From the NCBI GenBank assembly GCA_934045905.1, contig OW203769.1, forward strand, positions 21,545,705-21,609,704: a stretch of DNA of 64,000 nucleotides, read 5' to 3'. The DNA is from Leuctra nigra (taxonomy: Eukaryota; Arthropoda; Insecta; Plecoptera; Leuctridae). The notes below the pieces were generated by a model. The model made no database searches. It saw only the letters and a list, made by a program, of their open reading frames with translations, and was not told the DNA's origin. Of the stretch, positions 52,101 to 63,630 are shown one piece after another. The position numbers and the translations under genes are program-made. Positions within the stretch are counted from its first letter, which is position 1. Each line of letters opens with the position of its first letter.

Positions 52101-55100
52101 TGACGTCGTCCCACGTCAACGACGGGTCGAACAAGGAGTTGACGTAGTTGCCGATGCCGGAGCCAGAGGAGGCGGTGTCCATCTTGGATGCTTTCTCGTC
52201 GGAGAAGTTGGCCATTCTGGGTGCGAGAAAACACCTTGGATGGATGATGGATGATTGATGATGACAGGGAGATTTATGATGAAGAATGGATAGACGATTG
52301 AAATGAGGCGGTCGTGGCCTATTAGTAGGGACCCTTCGACTGAGAGAAATCTCGGAATCTCAGTCACTACTCACTAGTCAGAAAAAAAGTCCTGGGATTC
52401 GAACTAGGTACTTTGGAGTGCAAGTCCAGAGCGTCACGTCTGAGCCAACTTGCTCAATGCCAAGGTATTTTCTGAGCCATTAGGACATAATGCCACGTCA
52501 TTCATAAATCCTCAGAGGTACACTCGGTCAAACAAAATTTGATCGTTGACCAAATTTGAATGACTGCTGGTCATGTCCCATAACCAATCAAAACTTGTTA
52601 TTATCATTGAAATATGAGGCACCTACTAGAGTGAGACAATGAGGAGATCGCTTAGACTGACTTCTGATGGTGCGATCTTACATTTCTCAGCCTATCAGAT
52701 TTATTGAACGTTTAAGTTTTGTTTGGCCAAGTGTACATTGCCGAAGTTTGTACGTCAAAATCTACATTGTTTCTCATCAAGATTAGATTAGATTATTAGG
52801 GTTGAATGGCGCGTCAACGACGAGGTTATATTGCGCACATTAATTGTTATATTTAATTTTGTTGATCATAATTGGAGGGCAAGGGGAGGGGGTCGACCTA
52901 ACGGGCCCGATCCGGGGGAGTCCAGCACTAGTGGGAAGGCCAGGCCGGAATGGGGACGGACCGGGGGGTGTGAGAATTCGGGCCGGCTGAACCCGATTTC
53001 AGGGGGATCACCATCTCGAGGGGGGAGGCCGGCCCGAGGGGACCGCAAATTCAAGGGAGGGCATGGTTAGGCCGACCCTGGCTGCTCTTGGTCTGGGCCT
53101 CACCACTGATCTGTCCGGCATGGGTAACCCTTACACATGAGCATATGCTCGCCGGCGTAGCTGCAATGGATCATTGGCCAACACAAACCCCACCACCGCG
53201 ATAAGGTGACAGCCGTCGGTGGGGTTTCTCATCAATTTTAATAAGAATATACCTAATCCATTCCCTTTCCGTCATCAATAAATTTAAGCCTTATATTAAC
53301 TCGAAGTAACTTTGTCTTTCTTTTGAGTTATTAATAATGCCTTCGACGACAAGTCTCATACACTAGCGCTCACCTGAGATGCGACGGCAGCTGGAAGTTG
53401 TTCTTGATATCGGCGTTGCGTTGTCCAAATGTCGGCGCGTCCACCGTCAGCACTAGCGCCTTATAGCCGGCCCGTTCAGCGCGCTCTACAAGCCGCCGTG
53501 TCACTGCCCTGTAGATCATAGAACATTCATTCTTCTCAACGCCCATCTATGTTTCCACAACGCCCTCCCTTGCAATAGGTACTCATTATGCCTTCCTAAG
53601 TGTCCCAATAAGAACCTATGTTTCCACAACGTCCTTACTTGTACCATACTCTTGCCGCCTTCCTAATGTCCAAAGAACGTCTCAACGCACACCTCTCTTT
53701 CCACAACGCCCTCCCTTGTAACATACTCATGATGCATTCCTAAGTGTCCCAATAAGAACCTTAAGGCCGACCTATGTTTCCACAATGTCGTCCCCTGTAC
53801 CAAACTCTTGACGCCTTCCTATAAGTGTCCCAATAAGAACCTCGACGCCAACCTATGTTTCCACAACGTCGTCCCCTGTGCCAAACTCTTGACGCCTTCC
53901 TATAAGTGTCCCAATAAGAACCTCGACGTCAACCTATGTTTCCACAACGTCGTCCCCTGTGCCAAACTCTTGACGCCTTCCTAAGTGTCCCAATAAGAAC
54001 ATTAAAGCCGAACTCTGTTTCCACAACGCCCTCCCATGTACCAGACTCTTGACGCCTTCCTTTAAGTGTTCCAATAAGAACCTCGACGCCGACCTATGTT
54101 TCAACAACGCCCTTCCTTTAACAACACTCTTCATATCTCCCTATAAGTGTCATGTCTTCACAAAACCTGCTTCTTGAACAACACTCCTTTAACTTTCCCA
54201 CACTTCCCCGTTAGAGACCCAACGACCTCCTCACCTGTCCTTGTAGATGTAGAGCTGGAACCACTTGACGGTGTCCGGCGCCCCTGATGCCACATCCTCC
54301 AGACTCGTCGTTGATATCGTGCTGAGTGTGAAGATACATCCGGCAGCACCGCACGCTGCAAAGTCGTCAACAATCAACATCATCGCCCTCCCCAAGCCAG
54401 ACACATCGAGATAGGGAGTATGACGCGGTCGTCTCACCTCTGGCGTTGGCCACCTCGCCGTCGGGATGCGCCATCTTCTGCATCGCCGTCGGCGCCACGC
54501 CCACGGGCATCGACACCGGCGTCCCCAGCGCCGTCGTCGTCGTGTTCTTCTGGGAAATATCGCGCAAGAAGCGAGGGCGGATTCGTAGTCTGAAACATGT
54601 GGAGCATCTCGATCGTCATCGTCGTTGTTTATGATCGACGGGAATAATTCACTGTCATCTCATCAGTACAACTGTCATCATCAATCATCAGTCATCAGTA
54701 CAACTGATGGTCCTGGCGTCGAACTAGAACCCAATGTTGCATGGTCTGATTATGGAGTATCAAGATTTTGTAACAGCCAGTGGTCGAATTAGGGGGGAAG
54801 GTGGGGGGATGGAATCCCCCCATGGGGAATATATTGATAGCTCCATCCCCCCATTGGCTAATTTGTCCACTTCACCAACCCTCCCCCAATGAAAGTTAAA
54901 AAAAACAGCACTATTAACTTCAAAATAATGGTCCATTCCCACAGAATTTTTCAATTTTAACCCCCTAGACGCCATTTGCCTTGATAAAAATAGGCTTAAA
55001 ATAGCGTCAAAACGCGTATAAATGCATTAAAGTCATTTCTGACATTAAACATTTTTCCGGGACTCTGCGCCCAGGACCCGCATGGTCCTGGGGGGCCTTC

Positions 55101-55608
55101 CCAAGGAGCTTAAATACATAATATAGCAAACTATGTATTCAAGCACGTTGGGACTTCCCCCCAGCCCCCCCTCAAAATATCTTGAAGCAATTTTTTTTAA
55201 CACTCCATCCCCCCATAGACCAACTTTCAATTCGACCACTGGAAACAGCTAAAATTAATTTTGAACGATAATGATCTCTAAATAGTTCACGAGATATGGT
55301 TTCAAACAATATTAATTTGCAGTGTTTCAATTAGCACAAAAATTCTTACGTATAAACTTCGTGGACTGACTAGTGACTACCCCCCCCCCCCCCCCCCCCC
55401 CCCTCCCCGGGGCAACTGCGCTGTTGCAATGCTCACCTCTCGAATGCGCTTCTGTTCTCCTTCACAGTGTATTCGTCATTGGCGCCGCTGCGGTAATAGT
55501 CCCAGGCACTCTTCGGCAACACTGTACGCGCATGTTGCTCGTAATCCAGGATTGACACCAGGCCATTGTTGGAGGAGGCCATTGTTGCCAGATCAAGCGC
55601 TCAGTCGG
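49138..55608 (-). CDS. HAO1: 2-hydroxyacid oxidase (HAO1/glycolate oxidase type), complete
   Basis: Seven coding exons on the minus strand join in phase to 370 aa, the length of human HAO1: 55437-55582 (ATG; exon extends to about 55608 as 5' UTR), 54438-54589, 54235-54355, 53374-53508, 51955-52216, 51177-51405 and 49138-49205. The product is an FMN-dependent peroxisomal oxidase converting glycolate and other 2-hydroxy acids to 2-oxo acids with H2O2 release. Diagnostic blocks: [60 protein letters not shown], the active-site [14 protein letters not shown] with catalytic His and Arg at about 261/264, and [20 protein letters not shown] followed by [13 protein letters not shown]. The C-terminal tripeptide is HKL, a non-canonical variant of the peroxisomal targeting signal (human has SKI). 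Introns carry MITEs, two minisatellites and a partial duplication of exon 6. Confidence 0.96.
49415..49623. mobile_element. TA-flanked MITE family M1, copy 3
   Basis: A 209-bp element with the cleanest TIRs of the family: CACTCGACAATTCATAAAAC and the complement at the right, TA on both sides, and the core GATTGGCTGCTGGTCAGGTT. Confidence 0.85.
49880..50737. mobile_element. hAT-like element with CAGGCGCGTA ends
   Basis: An 858-bp element in the last hydroxyacid oxidase intron. Ends CAGGCGCGTAGGAAT and the complement CAGGCGCGTATGAAC, target duplication TCTGCTTT (49872-49879 and 50738-50745). C tracts near 49910 and 49950 and GCGGGGC motifs occur inside. A partial relative begins near 44679 (GCGCGTAGGAAGGGGG). 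Confidence 0.75.
51406..51565 (-). repeat. Partial tandem duplication of hydroxyacid oxidase exon 6
   Basis: Directly upstream of exon 6 (in the intron) lies a second version of its first part, encoding [16 protein letters not shown] instead of [16 protein letters not shown]. It is joined to intron sequence GTACTCGTTGTGGCAGCAGC that is itself present twice (near 51438 and 51540). The duplicate has no usable continuation of the exon and runs into stops. Confidence 0.8.
52245..52445 (-). repeat. SINE-like repeat S1, copy with tRNA-like head
   Basis: On the minus strand: GAGCAAGTTGGCTCAGACGT, GACTTGCACTCC and AGTTCGAATCCCAGG form a tRNA-like head, followed by the family tail (GGCCACGACCGCCTC). 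It lies just past hydroxyacid oxidase exon 5, in the upstream intron. Confidence 0.6.
52521..52733. mobile_element. TA-flanked MITE family M1, copy 4
   Basis: A 213-bp element, TA|CACTCGGTCAAACAAAATTT...GTTTTGTTTGGCCAAGTG|TA, with a diverged core (GACTGCTGGTCATGTCCC). Confidence 0.8.
52790..53235 (+). repeat. Dispersed repeat, copy 2 (retroelement 3' fragment?)
   Basis: The first 240 bases are the reverse complement relative of 5590-5815. They continue into a GC-rich part with GATCTGTCCGGCATGGGTAA and a final inverted pair around CCCCACC...GGTGGGG. The layout suggests the 3' end of a retroelement, but no coding domain is present to name it. Confidence 0.5.
53545..54125. repeat. Minisatellite, about 78-80 bp unit, about 8 copies
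   Basis: The unit contains TATGTTTCCACAACGTCGTC, CAAACTCTTGACGCCTTCCT and AAGTGTCCCAATAAGAACCT. It fills most of the hydroxyacid oxidase intron between exons 3 and 4. Confidence 0.88.
54778..55241. mobile_element. hAT-like element in hydroxyacid oxidase intron
   Basis: A 464-bp element with ends CAGTGGTCGAATTAGGG and the complement CAGTGGTCGAATTGAAAG. Flanks are GTAACAGC and GAAACAGC (7 of 8 match). Inner sequence has repeated CCCCCCAT/ATGGGGGG. Confidence 0.78.
55379..55403. repeat. Poly(C) tract of about 23 bases
   Basis: It lies about 30 bases past the exon 1 donor of the hydroxyacid oxidase gene. Other C or G tracts of about 14-26 bases lie near 14324, 28494, 28602, 36119, 41546 and 56554. 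Confidence 0.9.
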
Positions 55609-55679
55609 CTGATAACATTTATATAAAAGAAAACAGTTTAAGACAATTAATTTAAAGAACGACGCAGCGATTAGTGCTG

Positions 55680-56645
55680 GACAAGTGGAAGGCGTTGTAG
55701 GTACAGGGGGGATGACGTTGTAGTTCTGAAAGAGATAAGGAATGCGTAAGGAGGTTTGTACAAGTCGAGGTCGTTTTAGGTACAGATAATGGCGTTGTGT
55801 TCTGAAAGGTATAAATAAGGTTTCAGGAGTGTTGTACAAGTGGAGCGCGTTGTAGGTATTATACAGGGGGTTGTTGTGGCTCTGAAAGGGATAAGGAATG
55901 CGTCAGGAGTGTTGTACAAGTGGAGGGCGTTGTAGGTACAGGGGGTTGTTGTGGCTCTGAAAGGGATAAGGAATGCGTCAGGAGTTGTACAAGTGGAGAG
56001 CGTTGTAGGTACAGGGGGTTGTTGTGGCTCTGAAAGGGATAAGGAATGCGTCAGGAGTGTTGTACAAGTGGAGGGCGTTGTAGGTACAGGGGGTTGTTGT
56101 GGCTCTGAAAGGGATAAGGAATGCGTCAGGAGTTGTACAAGTGGAGGGCGTTGTAGGTACAGGGGAGAGCGTTGTAGCTCTGAAAGGGAAAGAAGGCTTC
56201 AGAAGTGTTGTACAAGTGGAGGGCGTTGTAGGTACAGGGGAGAGCGTTGTAGCTCTGAAAGGGAAAGAAGGCTTCAGAAGTGTTGTACAAGTGGAGGGCG
56301 TTGTAGGTACAGGGGAGAGCGTTGTAGCTCTGAAAGGGAAAGAAGGCTTCAGAAGTGTTGTACAAGTGGAGGGCGTTGTAGGTACAGGGGGGGGGGCGTT
56401 GTAGCTCTGAAAGGGAAAGAAGGTTTCAGAAGTGTTGTACAAGTGGAGGGCGTTGTAGGTACAGGGGGGGGGGGGCCGTCGTAGCTCTGAAAGGGAAAGA
56501 AGGTTTCAGAAGTGTTGTACAAGTGGAGGGCGTTGTAGCCTGTAGGTACAGGCGGGGGGGGGGGGGGGGGGGGGGGGGGCGTTGTAGCTATGAACAGGAA
56601 AGAATGTTTCAGAAGTGTTGCAGATACAAGTGGAGGGCGTCACGT
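55680..56645. repeat. Minisatellite, about 72-75 bp unit, about 13 copies
   Basis: The unit includes GTTGTACAAGTGGAGGGCGT, TGTAGGTACAGGGG and a GCTCTGAAAGGG(A)AA part ending in TTCAGAAGT or GTCAGGAGT. Two subtypes follow one another. The last units contain G tracts up to 26 bases (56554-56579). It sits in the 5' intron of the hydroxyacid oxidase gene, within 75 bases of the exon carrying the start codon. Long open frames on both strands are by-products of the repeat. Confidence 0.92.
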
Positions 56646-57258
56646 GGGAAAGGAGATGAAGTTCAATAAGGCCTACTCGCTTGATTACCTATGTCAAAAT
56701 GTTCGAATCGAATATCTGGATTTTAATCTAATTCAAATTTAGGTATCTTTGTTGTGCTACCTAGGAAGATGGCTTGGTGCTACTAAGTGAAAAATTGTTA
56801 TTCAGTGTGAATAACAAAAGTTTACTTACTTACAATTAATTTGCCAAGGGATCAAGAGATCGCGGATCCAAGCTCTTCGGCCAAGAAGCCATACATGTGA
56901 GGTTGAAACTATGTTAATTTTATTCTAGGTAACTGAGCCTGAGGGAAAATAACACGTTCTCGACGCAACAGTAGATACATTCCTTCAATAGCCAAAAGTG
57001 AGCTGCGTATCGTATATTATGACACTAGCTGTACCTTCAATCAACGGCTGTACCCATACGTACAATCATGCATTGTAAAATAGCAATTATTTCAATATCT
57101 TTCATTGGTACTAACGATAACATATCATCTCATACTTACTTAATCTCGATCGCTTTCTAATAATTATTTCTTATAATCTATCAAATTAATTTGGAGTTTG
57201 GTAAGTCATCCCGGTAATTAATATCAAGGAATTAACGCAGTTTTTAGCTCTTGCTTAC

Positions 57259-57335
57259 CTTCTCGGCGTTCGCGTCAGGGAAAAGCAACCAGACCAGTGA
57301 TAACCTCTACTCTGGCGACCCCATGCAGCTGCGAT
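57259..57335 (-). other. Probable 5' UTR exon of the hydroxyacid oxidase gene
   Basis: On the minus strand, GACGCGAACGCCGAGAAG is followed by a consensus GTAAGC donor. The coding exon has a matching acceptor (TTATCAG at about 55609). The upper limit is a guess; transcription probably starts near 57330-57400. Confidence 0.45.
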
Positions 57336-57529
57336 CTTGTTGATAAGTTAATTGTCTATTTACACAAGATAGGCAACAACTGCGTTCAAGGTTGAAACTA
57401 TTAGCTGGCCTTGGACAAGGTCGTCATTCTCACTGATAAGATTAGCTCGATTGAGTCTTGTTACGGGATGCAGGGAGACAGAACTGGTTTAAATTAAATA
57501 ATAGAAAGTTCTTTTAATGGCAATTATCT

Positions 57530-59352
57530 TTTATTCACAATTTTAGTAGAAGTAATCGGTTCATTGGTTACTCATCTTCAGTAAATGAGCAAGTAGATAA
57601 TTTAATACAAACTGAAGATGTTGGAAATTAACAAAGATGCACTTGCCATCGCATAGATCATACACATAATTCTCAACTTCTTGCTGCAATAATACAATGT
57701 TCCCATGGGGCAGGAAGTAACACTATTAATTGGTATGTACTATTTTATTGATCCAATTAAAGCTAAAATAAAGTTTGTGTGCAACAAATCACATAATTTT
57801 GTTGACAAAGCATGGATGATTGATTTGCATTGAAAGCAATATAAAGTCCATGTGAGGTTCCAGTACATTAGGTATCAAATGCTACACATTTTCTTTGGAG
57901 ATAAATTGTTGTCATATAATAAATATTGGTAGACAGAGACACAATAAAAGCAATGAGACAATGGCTGTGGCATTTAATTTCAGATGATTGTTTCAAGACT
58001 TTCAACAGTAAATTATTTTATCCAACAATTCCAAGCGACTCCATTGGATGGTAAGTGAAAAGAAAGTGTTGTAGTTAGGCACTGTCCAATCAAATCATCA
58101 GCCAAACTTTTGAATCTCACATTGTAAATAAATTAAGAAATATGGGTCTGCTTTTCATTGGAAGCAGAGAAATAACTATGCAATAGGAAGATTAGTAGAG
58201 AAATAATTAAATAAATAAGTCATGCCACTGCTATTTATTCATGGACTCTGTGTCCAAAGTTTATTTCACATAAATTACACTACAATAGTTTAGCTATTTT
58301 TTTTCAGTCAGTTTTCTTAAATCCTTACAAAGGACAGAAATCTGTAAACATTGTTTTTATATTGTTCTTGAATAGAACTATATTATTTTATTTATATATT
58401 TAAACATAATAGTAAATAATTACAACGTCGAGAGTAAGGACCTCGCCCAGTCTGTCCTCAAAACAGACAGCTAGAAAACACTTCATTCGATTACTACATT
58501 ATGTACGATGAGAAAACATTGGGCATCTGTACAAAATCCATTGAACCATAAATTCCTTACGAAAGCTAGAAAGAGAAGAGCGTTGTCACGAAAATAGCCG
58601 GAATGCAACAAAAAATGAAATCCAACTAGTCGATCAAACGGCCCCTAGAATGATTGTTGCTACATTGTATATAATATATTAAATATAAAATGTTACAAGT
58701 TTAAGTCTCACAAGGAAACAACCGGAAGTGAAACAAAGATTAGAAAGCGTAATAACATACTGACTATTGCTTTCCATATTTCCTGTTTCTTCCACGGAGA
58801 ATATCGTAGTCAAAGAGAACATATTCCCACACGCGCAGTAGGCAGAATGTTAAATAAGCCACATGCCTTCGTCAAATCTTTTCTATCAAAACATCGTATT
58901 AAAATGAACATATCTTCGCGCGACAAGATCAGTGATCGACTCCATGCAAGCTAGGAACTGGAAACTCTTGAGATATAAACATTTAAAAGCCTATTGAAGG
59001 TAGTTTCAAGTTCCCTTGTCGTACATCGTTAATAAAACAATCAACATGGCTAATGCAACAAGAGCACGTTCACAGTACAAACCGGCCACATTTTGGTCAC
59101 GCTGCAAAATACCTGTGATTCTATATCGTAATTTCGTCCATCGCATTTTACAACTGCGTAAAAAATGCACATAACAAAAACTAGAAGCGTTTATTTCACT
59201 AAACGTAACTCTCTCGCCGAGCCGTCAAGAGTTAAATCCGACTTGATTTGGTATACATGCCCTTCTTGAATGTACAAACTATCGCTAATGGTAGGTATTA
59301 CAAAAACATGACATCGATCGCGGCACTATGTACACGAGTGGACCGGTGTGAA
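57530..59352 (-). other. Probable long 3' UTR of the USP9X-like gene
   Basis: No exon or repeat is recognised in these 1.8 kb. AATAAA hexamers on the minus strand occur near 58387 and 57530. Long 3' UTRs are common in this gene family, so the interval most likely is 3' UTR plus short spacer before the hydroxyacid oxidase promoter. Confidence 0.45.
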
Positions 59353-62300
59353 CTACGCGTCGGTGACGGGCTCCTGCGCTAGTTGCAAGTTGCCGAGAAG
59401 CGTGGTGGTCTCAACCAGGTCTTCCAGCGTCTCGGTGGGCTCGGCCACGCTCGTGCCGTACTGCACCGTGCTGGGGCCCGCCTGGGGGCTGACCGCGGGG
59501 GCCGTGCTGGGGCCGGCCTGGACCATCGGGCTCACGATTGCAGTCGGACCGCGCATCGTCGGCGAGTAGCTCCTGCGGAACAATGCACTTCAATGTAACT
59601 GAAGTCTCCGGAAACACTCATTTCAAATAAAAATACAACACAAACAAATAAAATAAAACAGTACCGAAACGAAAATAACTTGCAGATTAAAAAAATCAGG
59701 TATCTACTAGGTAAAACAGCAAGTTATTTAGTAATTACATAGGGTTGGGACTTGACATCATTGTCACACTAAATAGTAAATATTGAGTTGTTAATTTGAC
59801 ATCGATTTAGTTTGGTTAATTGTAAAAGCACTCATTGCCTTGATTCAGATTTTGTTTCTGACATGGTTCACACTTCACAGTAGGGCAGGGTTTGGCAACC
59901 TTTTGTGGTCATACCATTGTCAAAAGAAAACAATAAAAATAAAATGTACATTTTCCAACCACAAAAAAAATTGTTTAACTTTAAAGTCGTTAGGGCTGTC
60001 TTCTACATAGGTAGGTAGGTACATCAAACAATACAAATCATAATGTAAGTGCTACATCAGAGACTCAGTCTAAATGCTCAAGACTTGAGAATTCCAGATG
60101 GAAATCAAATCTTGATCTCGTCGAGAGTTTTGAGACGTGCACAGCCGTAGTTGACAGCAATAACATTAATGAGCTGGAAATATTACACATACACAGGTAA
60201 TATTGTGTCAGTTCATAAGCTTCCAGTGCCAGCTAGAAATAGTTAATTATAATCTCGGGAAAGAGCAAGATGTCGAAGTTAGTATTTTGATTTGTAATCA
60301 TCATTTTGACTATGATGAAGTGAAATCCCAACCCTAGTTCTTCAGGTTTGTAGTCTGCGATTCCCATCCAATCGTCCTAAAACACTGCCACACGGAGCGG
60401 CTGACTGCACTCACCCGAAGTGGGTTCTCTTGGCGACGCTCCTTGCATTCTTGTCAAATGTTGCCTGGACGCTGAACGGAGCGGCCTTGGGATCTTCGGG
60501 TTGAGAGTTCTCCCCCTCTTCCGACGTCTCCTCTACCTCGGGCTCCTGAAGCTGACACAAGATTGTTACATCAGTTGCCTGGCAACCAGGGACTTTTAAT
60601 TAAAAGATCCATACATTTTGATTGGAGGTTTTAACCTGCAAAACTAATTACATTGGATAACAAAACATTTTGTGAAAAAAAATATATTTTACTAGTTTTT
60701 GGTCTATATATTGTGTGGGATGGTAAAACCACTGCCAACCCTACTTTTTGTTCAGGATGTATACCTTACATAGGATGTATTAACCTTGAAGACAACAAAC
60801 AAAACTTCGTATTATTAAACATAGCACAGTCTTCGCCTCAGTTTCCTATATATTCATAGTTTGCTCGAGCTTCTTTTGTTTTACATCAACAATGTAAAAA
60901 AGTATATTTTCGGCCATTGTGGTGTACAGTTGTCAAGTCGATTTAAACTAATTATTATCGGTTAGTTGAAGATAGTTTGTAAATGAGGTGGTTTTATACC
61001 TATAAGAACTTCTTCTGCAGCCTACAATTGCACAGGTAACCATAAATACTATCAAAGAAATAGTACTGAAAAACGGATTGACAGCCGTTCTGACATGTTA
61101 CACCAAGATGGCCGCGCAACACTGAGATGATGTCATGTGCAAACTATGAATTGGTCCCCTACTTCCCTTCTGAAAATATGTACACCCGCGGTCACAAAAA
61201 TTGTCGGCGAACGGCTTAGTGTTGGCTCGAAAAGCGGTCAATGTTTGTTGAATGAGGAAATGGTTAATAGGTCGGCAATTCCCCTCATAACCCACGTGCT
61301 CGCCATGTGCTTTTACCTCAATGTTGTCGTTGAATAAACAAGTTCCGATGTTGTGATTCAGGAAATCAATAACCACTCAATCACGTTGTAGCAATGTGGA
61401 AACGAGATAACTTACTCATTTTGTGCAAAGCCATTATTCTGTGGGTACCGGTTTCAATGTAGGAATAATTTGTTTCCTTTGACTTCGATTTCCATGTTTG
61501 AGGTATAAAGTCTATTATTTTATAAATAAAATGTTGTAGAAGTTATATTCTGTTCATAAGACCAACAAGTGAAGATATTAAGGATAAACGATGTTTTAAA
61601 ATACTTGATAAAAGGGTCTTTAAAATCGGCCAAGTATCCTTTTTGAACAACTTAAAAAACGCGCTTATTTGAGAAACTTTAAATTTCGTGACATGAACAA
61701 TTTTTAAAACTCATTCGTCTTCAAAACAATAATTTTTTGTAAGTTCAAACAAAATTTGATACTAGATTTTAAAAGTTCGAATTCTTCTAACAATGAATAC
61801 AATACATATAAATTGTATTAATTACTTGAAATATCTAAATTGTCAGAAGTAGGTACTGAAAATTTGCAATTCCTATTTGATACATATTAGTAGGAAAATA
61901 AATTAACGCCTTAAATTTTACGCCTACGCTTTGAATAACACACGAGAAATAATTTCAACGAAGTAATAATCAAAGCAATGTTTTTAAATAATATGATCTG
62001 TAAGACTGTCATATAGCTAAGAGTACAGAAGAAATGAATTTCAATGTAAAATGGGTGCGCTATTGCGCGTATAGCTAAAAGCAATTTAAAATGTTCAATT
62101 AAAAAAAAAAAAATTGATCATACCTAATTTGTATAAATAATTCAGTGAGCCACATAATTGGATATTATCTAAATTTATACTCAGATATTAGTATCACTTC
62201 GTGCTGTCATTTGATTACAAAAATTAATATATACTTATTTATGTTTAATACTTATTTTAAATAATTTGTAGCTAATGTATGATTTTTAACGTGTTCAAAA

Positions 62301-63630
62301 CATTCTTGAAAAAAAACACAGTTATTGATTTCTTATTAAAATATTAAGAATTATTTTGCAGTAACCGAAAAATTTTCTTGCGATTTAAGAATGAAGGTAA
62401 TTGTATGTTTATAATACGACTTCCGAGTATTTCAAGTCTCAGTGTAAACACAGACAACCGATTCAAATGTTGTTGTTTGTGACAAGGGTAGGTCAAGAGA
62501 CGTCATCAAAACTAGTTTCATTCTGATAAGATTTTTTTTTTTTTTAGGTCTTTGCAATTTAATCGTGGACGAAAATCGTATATAAAACTTTAACTTTAAA
62601 AAAGAACCACGTGTTTGCCATGTGCTCTGGAATACCCCTCCATCAATATTCTGGTCGTTCCACCCCCCCCTCCAATCCAAGTACTAGTCATTAAAAAACA
62701 TCCGCAAAAGCACTTAGAATCTCACGAGGAATTTTTGTGACCGCGGGTGTACATTTTGTCTGTTTCCTTCAAATTCAAAACGTTGATGAACTGTGTTAGA
62801 ATTTACCTCTTCAGGACAGAGCTCGCACGCGCGCTCCAGTGTCTTGCGCGCACTGTTGGAACGCTCCAGGAAGTATCCGTTGGTCGCCTCGTTGGACTGC
62901 GCGGGCGGCGACCAGTTGTTGTAGCTGTACTGAGAGTTGGGCGGGTACGGTCTCTGCAATCAAAACAATTCATGTCAGCACCATTTCAAAAGCAAGAGGC
63001 GGTAGAAAATTCATCGAAATTATAAAACAAATATGACAGTCTGCTGACGGGTCAACAGCATGGGACAATTAACAAACTTACTTGCAAACAGATGAAGGAA
63101 TTTTCAAATTTTTCATTAAAATAAATAACAGTAGGAATTAAGGCCAAAGTTAAAATTTATGTAGGTACCTACGTACTAAAATTAGGGCCAATTTTACTCC
63201 AGTGCCAATTAGTGCCAATTGCTCAACTCCTTTTGCCAAAGCTAGGGTTTGTAAGTACTATTCAATCAATAGTACAAATGAAGCTGTAGCCAGTAAAATT
63301 ACTAGGAAAACCCCTAGTTTTTCCTAGTTTTCCTACAAGTGCACACATTTGCTTGAGCTTTCCAAGTAGTTTTTAAAATGAGAACATTTAAAATAGAGGT
63401 CCAAATTAGAGTAGAGGTCCAACGTACCCGCTCTAGTTCATCCTGCAGCCACTCGACGGCAGCACTCCACTTGCGCCTGAGATCCACGTTGCCTTGCAGC
63501 ACGTTGAGCGCCGGCCGGCACTTGCTGAACAGCGCCACCAGGCACTTGACGCACTGGTACGCACGCTTCTGGTAGTGGTTCTTGCTGCGCTGGATCGTCT
63601 CGAACAGTCCCTCGCGCTCCTCGGGCACGC
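59353..63630 (-). CDS. USP9X: USP9X/fat facets-like ubiquitin carboxyl-terminal hydrolase, C-terminal exons (partial)
   Basis: The last four coding exons on the minus strand, in phase: 63428-63630, 62807-62953, 60415-60551 and 59353-59572, stop TAG at 59353-59355, about 235 residues. The first two are strongly conserved with vertebrate USP9X and insect Faf: [34 protein letters not shown], then [17 protein letters not shown] and [20 protein letters not shown] ending LCPEE. The last two encode a variable acidic and Pro/Ser/Thr-rich tail ([30 protein letters not shown]) without clear family resemblance. USP9X is a very large cytosolic deubiquitinase acting in endocytosis and signalling. Its UCH catalytic core lies upstream, outside the window, so catalytic residues cannot be checked. 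A TA-flanked 1.57-kb element occupies the intron between the second and third of these exons. Confidence 0.95.
61183..62749. mobile_element. TA-flanked TIR element, 1.57 kb, in USP9X intron
   Basis: The ends CACCCGCGGTCACAAAAATT and its exact complement at the right are flanked by TA (61181-61182 and 62750-62751). The size would suit a Tc1/mariner element, but no transposase frame of useful length remains. The interior is very AT-rich. Confidence 0.72.

Noticed and set aside
55951..56484. Long open frames on both strands (up to 177 codons)
   Set aside because: They lie wholly inside the 75-bp minisatellite, where a unit length divisible by three keeps frames open. No start context or family supports a gene.
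59353..59598. Plus-strand open frames over the USP9X last exon
   Set aside because: The minus-strand exon joins in phase to two strongly conserved USP9X exons. The plus frames are its shadows.
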